Source: Chthoniobacteraceae bacterium (GTDB lineage: Bacteria > Verrucomicrobiota > Verrucomicrobiia > Chthoniobacterales > Chthoniobacteraceae). From it: a DNA stretch of 52,213 nucleotides. The notes under the pieces are model-generated. The model made no database searches. It saw only the letters and a program-made list of their open reading frames with translations, and was not told where the DNA came from. Position numbers and translations under genes: made by a program. The stretch's first letter is position 1. Every line of letters starts with the position of its first letter. The stretch spans positions 1 to 52,213 of the forward strand of contig CANJNZ010000026.1 in the NCBI GenBank assembly GCA_947476045.1, read 5' to 3'. This document shows positions 18,001-26,204 of the stretch, piece after piece.

Positions 18001-18222
18001 GACAACGGATGCGGCCTTCCCGACAAGCCGGGTGCAAAGAGCGGCGACGGAATTTCCAACATGAGGATGCGCCTGATCCGCATGGGCGGCTGTTGTGATG
18101 TGCAGAGCGCAGACGGGAAGGGGACGAAGGTCGAATTCGCCGTGCCTCTCTCCGATGCAGGCGAAAACGGAAAGGAGACAGCGGCTCATTTAAGTGGTAA
18201 CAATGGCGATGAAGTCCGTTAG
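15049..18222 (+). CDS. Hybrid propeller sensor histidine kinase (Reg_prop / Y_Y_Y / HisKA_3)
   Basis: A 1057-residue transmembrane kinase starting at ATG 15049 (a GTG lies one codon earlier). After a signal segment (WLGIFVCLWLLNGPGFAES) comes a long periplasmic two-component-regulator propeller region (about 50-690) with repeats such as GNLWLGTRRGGI, GGVWMGTKNRGLF, GDLWIGADS and GTIWVGTDAGLL. A Y_Y_Y domain follows (YRYRLEGLDDAWVEAG), then one membrane helix (about 797-820). The cytoplasmic HisKA_3 phospho-acceptor is in RIAEDLHDDLGARL (His near 845), and the ATPase blocks are FKEALSNVARHS, IEDNGCGLP and GDGISNMRMRL. Such kinases sense polysaccharide fragments in Bacteroidota; here the ligand is unknown. 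The cognate regulator starts 9 bases later. Confidence 0.93.
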   Translation: MLRLWHGVIAVFFSRPTLEVYRQPVCCRWLGIFVCLWLLNGPGFAESPPMPFARKASFYVRSWPLDDTMTPYSVVGAVRWADGYLWAVTREGLFRFDGAKYEAIPKIGSSPKQNVFQPVTLMDRHNRLWLVKNGGFVVCVDGTNVRTFTVKDGVPGTLPVSIAEDDDGGILFSYYNEAKICRIQNDRVETIGAGGSVEGKGSMLLASDRDGKVWYARDFQLGLFREGRMVPLLKHTKIVTRIIGARQGGVWFSDVSEVFRCREGGSLESLGKIPEGLVKRLFEDRRGRLWVVAARDEADSDDSSESALFYYDGHGFIPVQVPFAGIMSLSDDADGNLWLGTRRGGIIQVRERTVELLQPAGDVPPGVQSFCEGSDGFCFATGVFGMLFKGLKPAWEKMTPQHGWRGVWATSVVADPRGGVWMGTKNRGLFQWKDQKFSTVALPSRLSRRVIQSLMLSASGDLWIGADSADAVFRLRDGKFESLPLPPEHGNVCALAEDSAGTIWVGTDAGLLLRVNGDALLKIRSPEQNPICSLHGATDGSLWIGYEKRGLGRLKEGKFVLFGPAQGIEEQSISQILPDERGLLWCASRHGIFCVKLAELEAVVAGRLAKVQPIFSGRGEGWPMLQASGEFWPRALRSRIGEICMSTSAGIAVIRAEREIENPTPPAVVIERLSLNGQPFAAYESRIMSNPEQKSPLLDLHGLKERISLGKGVRQLGVEFGVISFSGQENMRYRYRLEGLDDAWVEAGSQRSAYFSQLPPGKYRFQVSACSNEGIWNEAGAAFAFKVEPFYWQTIWFRVGTILAALLLIVGVILYFARRRLRVQAERLRQQQALVRERARIAEDLHDDLGARLTEVGLISSLGVRPATSLEKAQDYLKEVADKSREMVEALDEIVWAVNPKRDDIPSVTSYLIHYAERIFEPTQIQCRLDVAADIPSAHMSSEQRHELFLAFKEALSNVARHSSASEVLLRVFVYDGTLRVVIEDNGCGLPDKPGAKSGDGISNMRMRLIRMGGCCDVQSADGKGTKVEFAVPLSDAGENGKETAAHLSGNNGDEVR

Positions 18223-18231
18223 TAGTTAACC

Positions 18232-18897
18232 ATGCCTTCCGCCGCACCAACTTCTGTGATTTCCGTGGCCCTCGTCGAGGACAACGCCGGCATCCGACGC
18301 GCGTTCCAGCGTCTCATCAACGAAACGCCCGGGTTTTCCTGTATCTGCGTGTGCGATTGCGGCGAGGACGCCATTCGCGAAATCCCGGAAAATCCGCCCG
18401 ACGTGGTGCTCATGGATCTCCATCTGCCGAATATGTCCGGCGTCGAATGCACGGCGCGACTGAAGGAACTTCTGCCGTCGCTGCACGTCATCATCGTCAC
18501 CGTGTATGATGACACCGAAACCGTATTCAAAGCCCTCCGCGCAGGAGCCAGCGGCTATCTTCTGAAACGCGCTGACCCGGAAAAAATCCTCGAAGCCATC
18601 GCAGACGTCAGCAAAGGCGGCGCACCCATGACGAGCGAGATCGCCCGCAAAGTAATCGAGACCTTTCAAGCCCCCGCGCCGCCGACCACCGACGATTTAA
18701 ACCTCACGCGCCGGGAACAGGAAATTCTGGAACTGCTATCGAAGGGCTTTGCGAACAAGGAAATCGCACAGAGGCTGAGCCTGAGTTTCGACACCGTGCG
18801 CTGGCACTTGAAGCAAATCTACGTGAAACTCCACGTCCGCTCGCGCACCGAGGCCGCGAATAAATTTCTCAGAACCCGTGGTTCGTCCACTCCGTGA
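18232..18897 (+). CDS. NarL/FixJ-family response regulator
   Basis: A 221-residue regulator. The receiver domain (about 10-130) has the acidic pair in LVEDNAG, the phospho-acceptor D62 in VVLMDLHLPNMSG, and the conserved Thr and Lys in IVTVYDD and YLLKRA. A LuxR-type helix-turn-helix (about 155-212; LTRREQEILELLSKGFANKE) binds DNA. It is the partner of the propeller kinase ending 9 bases upstream; HisKA_3 kinases characteristically pair with this class. Target genes are not evident; the flanking dehydrogenase is one candidate. Confidence 0.95.
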   Translation: MPSAAPTSVISVALVEDNAGIRRAFQRLINETPGFSCICVCDCGEDAIREIPENPPDVVLMDLHLPNMSGVECTARLKELLPSLHVIIVTVYDDTETVFKALRAGASGYLLKRADPEKILEAIADVSKGGAPMTSEIARKVIETFQAPAPPTTDDLNLTRREQEILELLSKGFANKEIAQRLSLSFDTVRWHLKQIYVKLHVRSRTEAANKFLRTRGSSTP

Positions 18898-19247
18898 ACC
18901 GACGAAGGGTGACAGCCGTTATTTCCCCTCGTTCCAGACCCTGTTCAAAACCACTCTTTTGAGTAGGAGACAGATTTCCAAGGTTTCCCTACAAACAAAT
19001 CACGTGAAACCAAGGCGGAGTAATTCGCCGAGGATGAACATAAAATTTCGCCGTATCTATTGAAGGTGGGTGCGGCGGGAGCGCGAGTTCAGGTTTCTTG
19101 AAGGTGATCTGGATTCCAATAACGAAAGCCGTGCGGTCGTGGGGATCGCGCGGCTTTCCGTTTTTTAGCGATGACTTTTAGTGATCAGCGCTTCGTCGCT
19201 GCTGGATCGGTATTGAAGAGTGCGCGGGGAGCGCCTGCTTATGTGCT
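18898..19247. other. Intergenic region of 350 bp with an isolated terminator
   Basis: No credible coding frame or tRNA was found between the response regulator and the convergent SH3 lipoprotein gene. The only clear element is the strong hairpin at 19124-19166. The distance of 227 bases from the regulator stop leaves room for a long 3' UTR or a small RNA ending at that hairpin. Confidence 0.5.
19124..19166 (+). terminator. Strong rho-independent terminator
   Basis: GAAAGCCGTGCG (19124-19135) pairs with CGCGCGGCTTTC (19147-19158) as a 12-bp stem with one G-U pair and an 11-base loop, followed two bases later by six T residues (19161-19166). It acts on plus-strand transcripts. On the minus strand the flank is CGTTATT, so it is not a good bidirectional terminator. 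Confidence 0.75.
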
Positions 19248-19811
19248 CTAGGGCTTGTCTTCGGGTGCCGCACTGGGCTTTGGATCTGTCACACGAAATC
19301 CCGGCTTTGGCTTGGGATATCGAAACTCCGGCTTTGGGCCGCTTTCCTCGCGCTCGGGCAGGGGAGGCAATTCTCCCGGGCCAAACAGCGGGCCACCTTG
19401 GAGCACGCGGCTATTCGAAGAACTGACACCGCGGCGACTGGTGCCGGTGGAAGGCGTGTTGATGAGCGGAGGAAGTTTTCCAGTGCGCGCGGTGTTGTTG
19501 GGCTTCGACTCCGGCGGCGCTGGCACGATGTCCTCCGTCGCCACGTAGCCGGTCTGTCCACTCTCGGTCATCACGCGGCTGTAACCGAATTCTTTTCGCA
19601 GCATCACCACGCGCTGGCCTTGTTGGAGATTAAAGTCCGCCCCAAAACTCTGCGCCGGGCCGTATCGAAACATCGGCGTCTGCGGCGTATTGACCATGTA
19701 GAGGCCCATATCGCGCGAGCTGTCCATGGAACTGCAGCCGGAAAAAAGCGCTGCGCAGAATGCGAGGGCGACGGTCGCCGCTAGCTTTGTGTCTGGCAGA
19801 TGTTTCTTCAC
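19248..19811 (-). CDS. SH3-domain lipoprotein
   Basis: A 187-residue protein with a GTG start at 19811. The type II signal peptide ends in LFSGC, with C26 as lipobox cysteine. Residues about 55-95 form a bacterial SH3b-like domain (QGQRVVMLRKEFGYSRVMTE, then TGYVATEDIV). The C-terminal half is Pro-rich, low-complexity and probably disordered. SH3b domains often bind peptidoglycan or protein partners in the envelope. It lies 30 bases after leuC on the same strand, with no functional link. Confidence 0.75.
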   Translation of the reverse strand: MKKHLPDTKLAATVALAFCAALFSGCSSMDSSRDMGLYMVNTPQTPMFRYGPAQSFGADFNLQQGQRVVMLRKEFGYSRVMTESGQTGYVATEDIVPAPPESKPNNTARTGKLPPLINTPSTGTSRRGVSSSNSRVLQGGPLFGPGELPPLPEREESGPKPEFRYPKPKPGFRVTDPKPSAAPEDKP

Positions 19812-19841
19812 GCTTGGCGAAGTTATTTTTTACAACAGGAA

Positions 19842-21215
19842 TCAGCTCAAAAACTCCCGTGGGTCGGTGATGTGTCCGGTGAGTGCGCTGGCGGCGACGG
19901 TGTATGGCGAGGCGAGGAAGACCTGCGATTCCTTGTGGCCCATGCGGCCGGGAAAATTGCGGTTCGTCGCGCTGATGCACTTGAGCGCCTTTTCATTCAT
20001 GCGGCCAAATGTATCCTGCGGCCCGCCGAGGCAGGCGGCGCACGAGGCGTTTTCCGTCATCTGCACGCCGGCATTTTCGAGGATGCTCCAGACGCTTTCG
20101 CTGCCCCACATCGTGTCTTTCAATTCACGCACAACCTTGGTGGTTGCGGGCACGCCGAAGGTATGAATCTTCACGCTCTTGCCACGCACGATGCGCGCAA
20201 AGGCGAGGAAATCGCTTGTCTTCCCGCCTGTGCAGGAGCCGATGTAGGCGCGGTCCAGTTGCACGCCGCTCATTTCCTTCGCTGACTTGCGCTGGCCGGG
20301 ATCGGGATGGCAGGCGACGGTCGGTTCGAGTTTCGAGAGATCGTAGGTTTTGTCGAAAACGAACGACTGCTCGCGGTCCACCTCGACCGGCTCGAAGGAC
20401 GACTTCGTGCCGTTCTCGGCGACGCGTTCGCGCACGTATTCGCCGGTCTTTTCGTCGTAGGGAAAAATACCGTTTTTTCCGCCGGCCTCGATGGCCATGT
20501 TGGCGATGGTCATGCGGTCGTCCATGTTCATCGCGTTCACGCCGGGGCCTTCCCACTGCATTGCACGGTAGGTCGCGCCGTCGAAACCGATGTCGCCGAT
20601 GACGTGCAGGATCACGTCCTTCGCCATCACACCCGGAGCGAGTTCGCCTTCGCAATAAAAGCGCATCGTCTCCGGCACCTTCAGCAAAATTTTTCCCGTG
20701 CCGAGCACGAAGCCCGCGTCCGTGTTGCCGATGCCGGTCGCGAACTGATTGAACGCACCCGCCATGCAGGTGTGTGAGTCGGTGCCCACGAGCACTTCGC
20801 CGGGGCGCGTGTGTCCTTTCCACGGGAGCGTGGTGTGACAGACGCCGGCGAAATTTTTGCCATACTGCTGTTTGAGCTGGCCCTTCGAGGCGTCGAATTT
20901 CCAATGGCCGGACGGATCATCAATCACGTCGTAAAAATACGGCAGTCCCTGCTCGCGCACGAAATCGCGCAGGATGTCCACGTTGCGGTTGCTCATCGAG
21001 TCGGCGGTGAAAATGTAGTGGTCAGGGATGATGACCACTTTCTCCCGCGCCCAGACTTTTGCGTCCGCACCAAATTCGCGCTTAAAAACGCCGATGGTGC
21101 CCGGTCCGCACACGTCGTGAGTCATGAGGATGTCCACATTCACCCAGACGTTGTCACCGGGTGAGGTGTGCGCCTTGCCACTGGCGCGAGCGAGTAGTTT
21201 TTCCGTAAGTGTCAT
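19842..21215 (-). CDS. leuC: 3-isopropylmalate dehydratase large subunit (LeuC/HacA family)
   Basis: A 457-residue aconitase-superfamily protein. ATG 21215 gives MTLTEKLLARASGKAHTSPG, the family start. Substrate and cluster motifs are VGTDSHTCMAG, GSCTGGKTSDF and ENASCAACLGG, whose cysteines hold the 4Fe-4S cluster. It dehydrates and rehydrates 2-isopropylmalate in leucine synthesis; the archaeal-like subfamily also contains homoaconitases, so substrate is slightly open. The small subunit LeuD, usually adjacent, is not in this window. The next gene upstream is a glycan acetyltransferase, ending 101 bases before this start. Confidence 0.92.
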   Translation of the reverse strand: MTLTEKLLARASGKAHTSPGDNVWVNVDILMTHDVCGPGTIGVFKREFGADAKVWAREKVVIIPDHYIFTADSMSNRNVDILRDFVREQGLPYFYDVIDDPSGHWKFDASKGQLKQQYGKNFAGVCHTTLPWKGHTRPGEVLVGTDSHTCMAGAFNQFATGIGNTDAGFVLGTGKILLKVPETMRFYCEGELAPGVMAKDVILHVIGDIGFDGATYRAMQWEGPGVNAMNMDDRMTIANMAIEAGGKNGIFPYDEKTGEYVRERVAENGTKSSFEPVEVDREQSFVFDKTYDLSKLEPTVACHPDPGQRKSAKEMSGVQLDRAYIGSCTGGKTSDFLAFARIVRGKSVKIHTFGVPATTKVVRELKDTMWGSESVWSILENAGVQMTENASCAACLGGPQDTFGRMNEKALKCISATNRNFPGRMGHKESQVFLASPYTVAASALTGHITDPREFLS

Positions 21216-21315
21216 ATTGAAAAGGGCGTGCAACATGCCGCTGGCACCGCGCAAGCGCAAATGGAAACTCCCTAGGCGGCAACACGACTGTGTGCCAGCC
21301 AGCCCTCCCAACCCC

Positions 21316-21810
21316 TCAGTTTTGCCGGATCACGCGTGCGGGATTCCCCGCTACCACGGCACCTGCGGGCACGTCCCTGACGACCACACTGCCCGCTCCG
21401 ATGACCGCGCGCGCACCGATTCTCACCGCACCCAGAATCACCACATTGGCGCCCACATCCACGCCCACATCCAGCACCGGGCAGGCGCTTTGCGTTCCGT
21501 CAGCCAGCCGCTTCGCTCCGATGGTCGTGCTTTGCCGCAGGATGCAGCGCGGCCCGATTTGCGTTCCTTCATGCACGACGAGCGCTTGCGCGTGGAAAAG
21601 TCCGAGCCCTGCTCCGACTTTCGTTTTGTAGCGCAACTCGATGCCGAGCGACCAGATGATGGCGACTTCATACCACGCGAGATACGGGATCGTGATCCAC
21701 CAGAAAGGAGCAGGCAGCGAGCGGCACCACGCGGCGAGACGAAAAAGGAACATCACCACGCGGCCCTTGATGTTTCCGCGGTTCGCATCCCAATCGCAAA
21801 AAAGGCTCAT
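21316..21810 (-). CDS. Serine-acetyltransferase-like hexapeptide acyltransferase
   Basis: A 164-residue left-handed beta-helix protein. The N-terminal half has two hydrophobic stretches (LPAPFWWITIPYLAWY, VAIIWSLGI). Hexapeptide repeats follow (VVHEGTQIGPRCILRQSTTIG, VGANVVILGAVRIGARAVIG), ending in the usual VVAGNPARVI cap. It resembles the CysE/WcaB branch but lacks the full CysE N-terminal domain, so it more likely O-acetylates a polysaccharide than serine. It is the last gene of the 24-gene glycan block; its start overlaps the upstream stop (ATGA). Confidence 0.8.
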   Translation of the reverse strand: MSLFCDWDANRGNIKGRVVMFLFRLAAWCRSLPAPFWWITIPYLAWYEVAIIWSLGIELRYKTKVGAGLGLFHAQALVVHEGTQIGPRCILRQSTTIGAKRLADGTQSACPVLDVGVDVGANVVILGAVRIGARAVIGAGSVVVRDVPAGAVVAGNPARVIRQN

Positions 21811-22943
21811 CGTTTTTCGCCCTCCAAATAACGCAGGTAGATCGCCTCCACGCTGCGTGTCATCGCCTGTGCGGAATATCCAGCGCGCACCGTTGCCAGC
21901 GCGGCATCTGCGAGGCGAGTGGCGAGGGCGGGTTGATCGATCAAAGTGCGCACGCCCGCCACGAATGGCGCGCTTTCGCCCGGCGGCACGAGCAGCGCAT
22001 TTTCTCCATCGCGGAGAATTTCACGCATCCCATCGAGATTGCTGGCAACGATTGGCACGCCACACGCCATCGCTTCCAAAATGGTAATCGGCAAGCCTTC
22101 ATAGCGCGAGGTGAGTAAAAGGCAGTCGAGAGCGGGCCACAGCGCGGGCATGTCGCCGACATAGCCGAGGAAACGCAGGCGTTCGCCGAGACCGAGTTGC
22201 GCCGCTTGCGCCCGGAGAGCCGCATCATCCTCCCCGGTGCCGGCCAGCACGAACACAGCACTGGCGTGGGAGCGGGTAATTTCAGCGGCGATTTCGAGGA
22301 AAAGTGGGAAATTTTTCTGAAAAGTGAGTCGCCCAATTCCAGCTACGACAAAAGCGTTTGCAGGCAGACCGAATTTCTCCCGCGCTGCCGCGCGTTGTTC
22401 GGTGCGAGGGCGATACACTTCGAGGTCGATGCCATTATGGATCGTGGTCACCCGGGCTGGCGGCACGCCTTCCTGCTCCACGAGAAATTTACGTGTGCTT
22501 TCCGAGACTGCGATGACGTGAGTCGAGAGGCGGTTTGTGATGCGGTCTGCGGGGAGCGTCCACTTGCGAGGGTCGGCGAGCTTGTCGTTGCAATGGTCGT
22601 GATTGATGCGCACGCGCACGCCGCAAAACGTCGCGACGGGTTTCGCGATGACATTTGCCGCAAGCAGATGTGTGTGGACGACATCGTAGCGTCGTGTGAG
22701 GCAAAGCCACGCTAGTCGTGGAACGTAGAGCGGCACCTTGTGATGAAAGGAAAGCGAGTGCAGCGGCACGCCCAGCGCGCTGAGCCGATCCCAATACACG
22801 CCGCGTCCATGCATCGCCGCCGCCTCGAATTCGAAGTGGTTTCGATCTCCGTGCTGGATCAAATTTTCCAGCACAACTTGCGCGCCACCGAGGTCGAGCG
22901 AATCAATCACGTGCAGCACGCGATATGGCCGGCTCCTGATCAT
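21807..22943 (-). CDS. GT4-family glycosyltransferase
   Basis: A 378-residue GT-B enzyme. ATG 22943 gives the canonical opening MIRSRPYRVLHVIDSLDLGG. The C-terminal donor domain shows IGRLTFQKNFPLFLEIA and TSRYEGLPITILEAMACGVP, the EX7E-type signature of retaining GT4 enzymes. It transfers a sugar from a nucleotide donor at the inner membrane; specificity unknown. ATGA overlaps at both ends show tight coupling. Confidence 0.92.
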   Translation of the reverse strand: MIRSRPYRVLHVIDSLDLGGAQVVLENLIQHGDRNHFEFEAAAMHGRGVYWDRLSALGVPLHSLSFHHKVPLYVPRLAWLCLTRRYDVVHTHLLAANVIAKPVATFCGVRVRINHDHCNDKLADPRKWTLPADRITNRLSTHVIAVSESTRKFLVEQEGVPPARVTTIHNGIDLEVYRPRTEQRAAAREKFGLPANAFVVAGIGRLTFQKNFPLFLEIAAEITRSHASAVFVLAGTGEDDAALRAQAAQLGLGERLRFLGYVGDMPALWPALDCLLLTSRYEGLPITILEAMACGVPIVASNLDGMREILRDGENALLVPPGESAPFVAGVRTLIDQPALATRLADAALATVRAGYSAQAMTRSVEAIYLRYLEGEKR

Positions 22944-23971
22944 TTTCTGGTCCTTTCGTAAACGGCCCTCGCGGAATCTCCAAGAACAGCCAGCGCCACG
23001 ATGCGCCACCATGGCATGGCAAAGATCATCGGCGGCCATGTGCGGAGTGCGCGCAGGATTTCACCGAGGCCAGAGCCACGTGAAAGCGTGAGGAGGTTGT
23101 AGCCGGTGCGTTCGTGGATCAGTGCCAGTGTGCGTCGGAAATCCGGAGTATTTCCGACGCCCGGCCACGCGGCTTCGTAGCTGGCTGTGAGTTCCTTGAT
23201 GAGTGCTCGAAATTCCCTCAGGCGCTCCGGCACGACGCGAGTGCGAAAGAGGGCGATGAGATCGAGATCCGCATCGCTCGCCTTGCGCGCAAAGAGTCGC
23301 TGGTAATGCGCGGCCTGCACGCGCCGGATGAGTTCAGGGCGCTTGTGTGTGCGGGTGATCGAGGCGTTCAAGACGCGGATTGTGACGAGTCGTTGCGGCA
23401 GGTTTGCAAGTGCATGCCGCTCGCTAAGGCGCGACCACAATTCATAATCCTGCGAAGCGGTGAACGTCTCATCGTAGCCTTCCACGGTCGTGCGACGGAA
23501 CATCGCCGCCGAGTGCGCGAGTGCGTTGTCGAAGAGATGTGCAAAACAGATCCCGCGATAGCCGAGCGGAAAATTCTTTTTCCCCAGCGAGCGTCCGCGT
23601 CCATCCACCAGCCATGCCTGCGAGCCGACGACTGCGCACGCCGGGTTCGTTTTCAAAAAACCAAACTGCAATTCCAGCCGGCGCGGCTCAGACAAGTCAT
23701 CCGCATCCTGCCGGGCGATGAATTCACCACGTGATTCGCGCAGGCCGCGATTGAGCGCGACGGTGAGGCCGATGTTTTCCGTGAGCGTGATGACGCGCAC
23801 CCGAGGGTCGCTCAATGCGCGAAGATAGTCCGCCGTGCCGTCGGTCGAAGCATCATCGAGAATCAAAAATTCAAAGTCTCGAAAAGTCTGCGCGAGCACC
23901 GAAGTCACAGCGTCCGCTACAAACGGCATGCCGTTGTGAACCGACATCAGCACAGTAATCGCGTGTGTCAT
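22940..23971 (-). CDS. GT2-family glycosyltransferase
   Basis: A 343-residue GT-A enzyme. The N-terminal nucleotide-binding block is ITVLMSVHNGMPFVADAV, followed by LILDDASTDGTADYL and the metal-binding DADD in ARQDADDLSEPRR. The acceptor region includes SQDYELWSRL. It is an inverting glycosyltransferase with unknown sugar. A hydrophobic C-terminus (about 315-335) may attach it to the membrane. Confidence 0.92.
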   Translation of the reverse strand: MTHAITVLMSVHNGMPFVADAVTSVLAQTFRDFEFLILDDASTDGTADYLRALSDPRVRVITLTENIGLTVALNRGLRESRGEFIARQDADDLSEPRRLELQFGFLKTNPACAVVGSQAWLVDGRGRSLGKKNFPLGYRGICFAHLFDNALAHSAAMFRRTTVEGYDETFTASQDYELWSRLSERHALANLPQRLVTIRVLNASITRTHKRPELIRRVQAAHYQRLFARKASDADLDLIALFRTRVVPERLREFRALIKELTASYEAAWPGVGNTPDFRRTLALIHERTGYNLLTLSRGSGLGEILRALRTWPPMIFAMPWWRIVALAVLGDSARAVYERTRK

Positions 23972-25059
23972 TTCAGAAGTGACTCAAAAATTTGTGCGTG
24001 CGCCTCAACCCACGCTTCCTTCCGGAACAACCGCTCCGCCCTCGCTCGTGCGGCTGTGCTGCGCTGCGGCCATTCGCCCATCACACGGGCGACCGCCGCT
24101 GCGATGCGACGCGGCGGTGGGAAGCTCGCGTTCCACCAATCGTGAGGCACATGCACGAGTTCTCCGCCTTCATCTCCTACGATTTCCGGCATACCGCCGC
24201 TGTGCGACGCAACGACGGGTAAGCCACATGCGAGCGCCTCGACAGCCACGGTCGGGCAGGGGTCGTTGTATTTGAGATGCAGTAAAATGTGCGCGGATTG
24301 GTAGAGCCTCACCGCCTCATCCTGCGTGAAGGCCGGACGAAGTGTGACTAACTCAGCAAGTCGCAGTCGCGTGATGGCGGCATGGACTTCCGCATCGGCT
24401 CCCGGCCAGCGCATTTCGCCGGCGACCGTGAGCGAAGCGCGATGTCCGGCATCGAGAAGTGTGCGGAGCGCTTCCAGCGCGCCAAGGACACGGAATGGCT
24501 GGTAGTGTGTCCCCGCAGCCAGCAGTCGCCAGCCTTCGCGGAGATTCGGAGGCGTTGCTGCGGGTTTGAAAATGGCCGTGTTCGCAGGGTTGATCAGCAC
24601 AGTTGCCGGGCAGTGTGCCTTTCCCAGCCAGCGATTCGCGCTCTCCCTGCAAAACTCACTTTGATACACGACATGATCCGCCAGTCGCAGCAATGCCGCC
24701 ATCGGGAGATTTTTCTCCCATGTCCGCCAGCCCGACCACGCAGGAAAACCGACTCCATTTTGATTCCAAACGAATTTCACACCGCAGCGCTTTGCCCAGC
24801 GCACCAACTCACTGGCGAAACGCGGAGGAGCGCTGCTCACGAGATAGAGAATATTGAAATGTTCTGCTTCCGGCCATCGCTCGCCGAGGTGGAGCAGCTT
24901 CACTTTTCCGCCGGCCACCAGTTCGCCGCCCGCCATCACATCGCCGTAGCAAAGCATCGGCTGCCCGGCCGGTGCCCGGAAGGATCGCGTCGCAAGCGTG
25001 CGACGAAAGCGCAGTCGCTCGGGAATCGAGAGCAGTTCGCGGATGGTGAAGCCGAGCAT
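23968..25059 (-). CDS. GT4-family glycosyltransferase
   Basis: A 363-residue GT-B protein. ATG 25059 (MLGFTIRELLSIPERLRFRR) is chosen because upstream sequence overlaps the next gene. The donor-domain signature is KYNDPCPTVAVEALACGLPV with the following SHSGGMPEIVGDEGG, matching retaining GT4 enzymes. The N-terminal acceptor half is weakly conserved. It starts 13 bases after the upstream gene and overlaps the downstream start (ATGA). Confidence 0.87.
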   Translation of the reverse strand: MLGFTIRELLSIPERLRFRRTLATRSFRAPAGQPMLCYGDVMAGGELVAGGKVKLLHLGERWPEAEHFNILYLVSSAPPRFASELVRWAKRCGVKFVWNQNGVGFPAWSGWRTWEKNLPMAALLRLADHVVYQSEFCRESANRWLGKAHCPATVLINPANTAIFKPAATPPNLREGWRLLAAGTHYQPFRVLGALEALRTLLDAGHRASLTVAGEMRWPGADAEVHAAITRLRLAELVTLRPAFTQDEAVRLYQSAHILLHLKYNDPCPTVAVEALACGLPVVASHSGGMPEIVGDEGGELVHVPHDWWNASFPPPRRIAAAVARVMGEWPQRSTAARARAERLFRKEAWVEAHAQIFESLLK

Positions 25060-25072
25060 GAATTGGTTGGGG

Positions 25073-26101
25073 CTAGTTGCGTTCAGCGAGGACGCGCTGA
25101 ACGATCTCGCGATACGCGATGCACATGGCGTCGCCACTCGGCGGATGTGCCAGCACTTTTTCGCGGAAGCCGTCTTTGCCTGCGTAAGCAGCCATCAGTG
25201 AATGGATCGCACTGGCGATGTTGTCGCGGAAACCGACGCCGTATTTTCGCGCCAGCTCGGGAATGCCGCCGCCGTCTTCGTGAAAGGCGATGGGCAGGCC
25301 GCATTGCAGGCCCTCGATGAAGTGCATTCCGCCCGGCTCCCATCGTGATGCGGTGAGGTAGCCGTGGCATTCGCGCAGCAGGCCCGCGAGCGCAGGGCCG
25401 GCGCATGGAGCAAAAGTGCGCGCCTTTTTCCAAACGATATCCGCAGGCCAGCGCCCGATGATCCACAGCTCGACATTCGGCAGCGTGCCATCGGCGATGA
25501 GCCCATCGAGAGCAGCATATTCGGCAAAGCCCTTCATCGGGTTATCAGCCCAATGATGGGTAACGAGGCGGAATGGCTCGCCGCTTTTCCAAGTGCGCGA
25601 ACCGACTGGATGAAAGACTGCGGGGTCTGCGCCGTTCAGGATGCAGGAGTGAGGGCGTGTCACGTCGAACCACTTTGCGGCGTGATGATCGCGGAGCCAT
25701 TCGCTGATGAAGACGGTGTGGTCTGCGAGCGCATTGTAGCGGGCCATGAGGGCGTCCATTTCGCCGGTGCCTTTGCGGACGTCGTTGTCGTTGATGCGAT
25801 GGACGACACGCACGCTGGGATGCGCTTTTTTATACGCGGCAATATCGCTGTCGCGAAAGCTCATCGCGCCGGTGAGACCGTTGTGCTGGATGATGATGCA
25901 GTCCACTTCGCCGCGCAGGTCGCTCGTCACTTCGTAGCCGCAAAAACCCATGTAGCGCGCAAATTGGAGCAGCCATTGGTTGCCTCCGCCCCAGGGCCCG
26001 AAGATTGCCCGCGTGGAAACTGCGATGCGCGCAACCACCGGCACTGGCGGCCGCACTTTGCGCAGGCGATGTGTGCCAAGGATTTGGGTGAATGGGTTCA
26101 T
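25073..26101 (-). CDS. GT-B glycosyltransferase (GT4-like)
   Basis: A 342-residue protein. The N-terminus GPWGGGNQWLLQFARYM carries a glycine-rich loop. The middle ISEWLRDHHAAKWFD and the C-terminal TASRWEPGGMHFIEGLQCGLP / HEDGGGIPELA give the acidic donor-binding signature of GT4-like enzymes. Sugar and acceptor are unknown. Its start codon abuts a heptamer-repeat stretch (26105-26163) in one of only two gaps over 40 bases in the block. Confidence 0.82.
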   Translation of the reverse strand: MNPFTQILGTHRLRKVRPPVPVVARIAVSTRAIFGPWGGGNQWLLQFARYMGFCGYEVTSDLRGEVDCIIIQHNGLTGAMSFRDSDIAAYKKAHPSVRVVHRINDNDVRKGTGEMDALMARYNALADHTVFISEWLRDHHAAKWFDVTRPHSCILNGADPAVFHPVGSRTWKSGEPFRLVTHHWADNPMKGFAEYAALDGLIADGTLPNVELWIIGRWPADIVWKKARTFAPCAGPALAGLLRECHGYLTASRWEPGGMHFIEGLQCGLPIAFHEDGGGIPELARKYGVGFRDNIASAIHSLMAAYAGKDGFREKVLAHPPSGDAMCIAYREIVQRVLAERN

Positions 26102-26104
26102 TTC

Positions 26105-26163
26105 GAAAATGACGAATGACGTGTGGCGAATGAGGAAGAAAGAACGAATGACAGTTGACGAAC
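26105..26163. repeat. ATGACGR heptamer repeat in an operon gap
   Basis: Directly 5' of the start at 26101 the plus strand reads GAAAATGACGAATGACG, with further degenerate GAATGAC units to 26163. The same family occurs at 28883, 46550, 47101 and, as one unit, at 48030. Confidence 0.55.
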
Positions 26164-26204
26164 GTTACGCCGGACGGGAGGAGCGGTGATGGGGCGCTGA
26201 CACA

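Noticed and set aside
18898-19247. tRNA or riboswitch in the 350-bp gap
   Set aside because: No cloverleaf, no T-arm GGTTCGA-type sequence and no known aptamer core were seen; only a terminator hairpin stands out.
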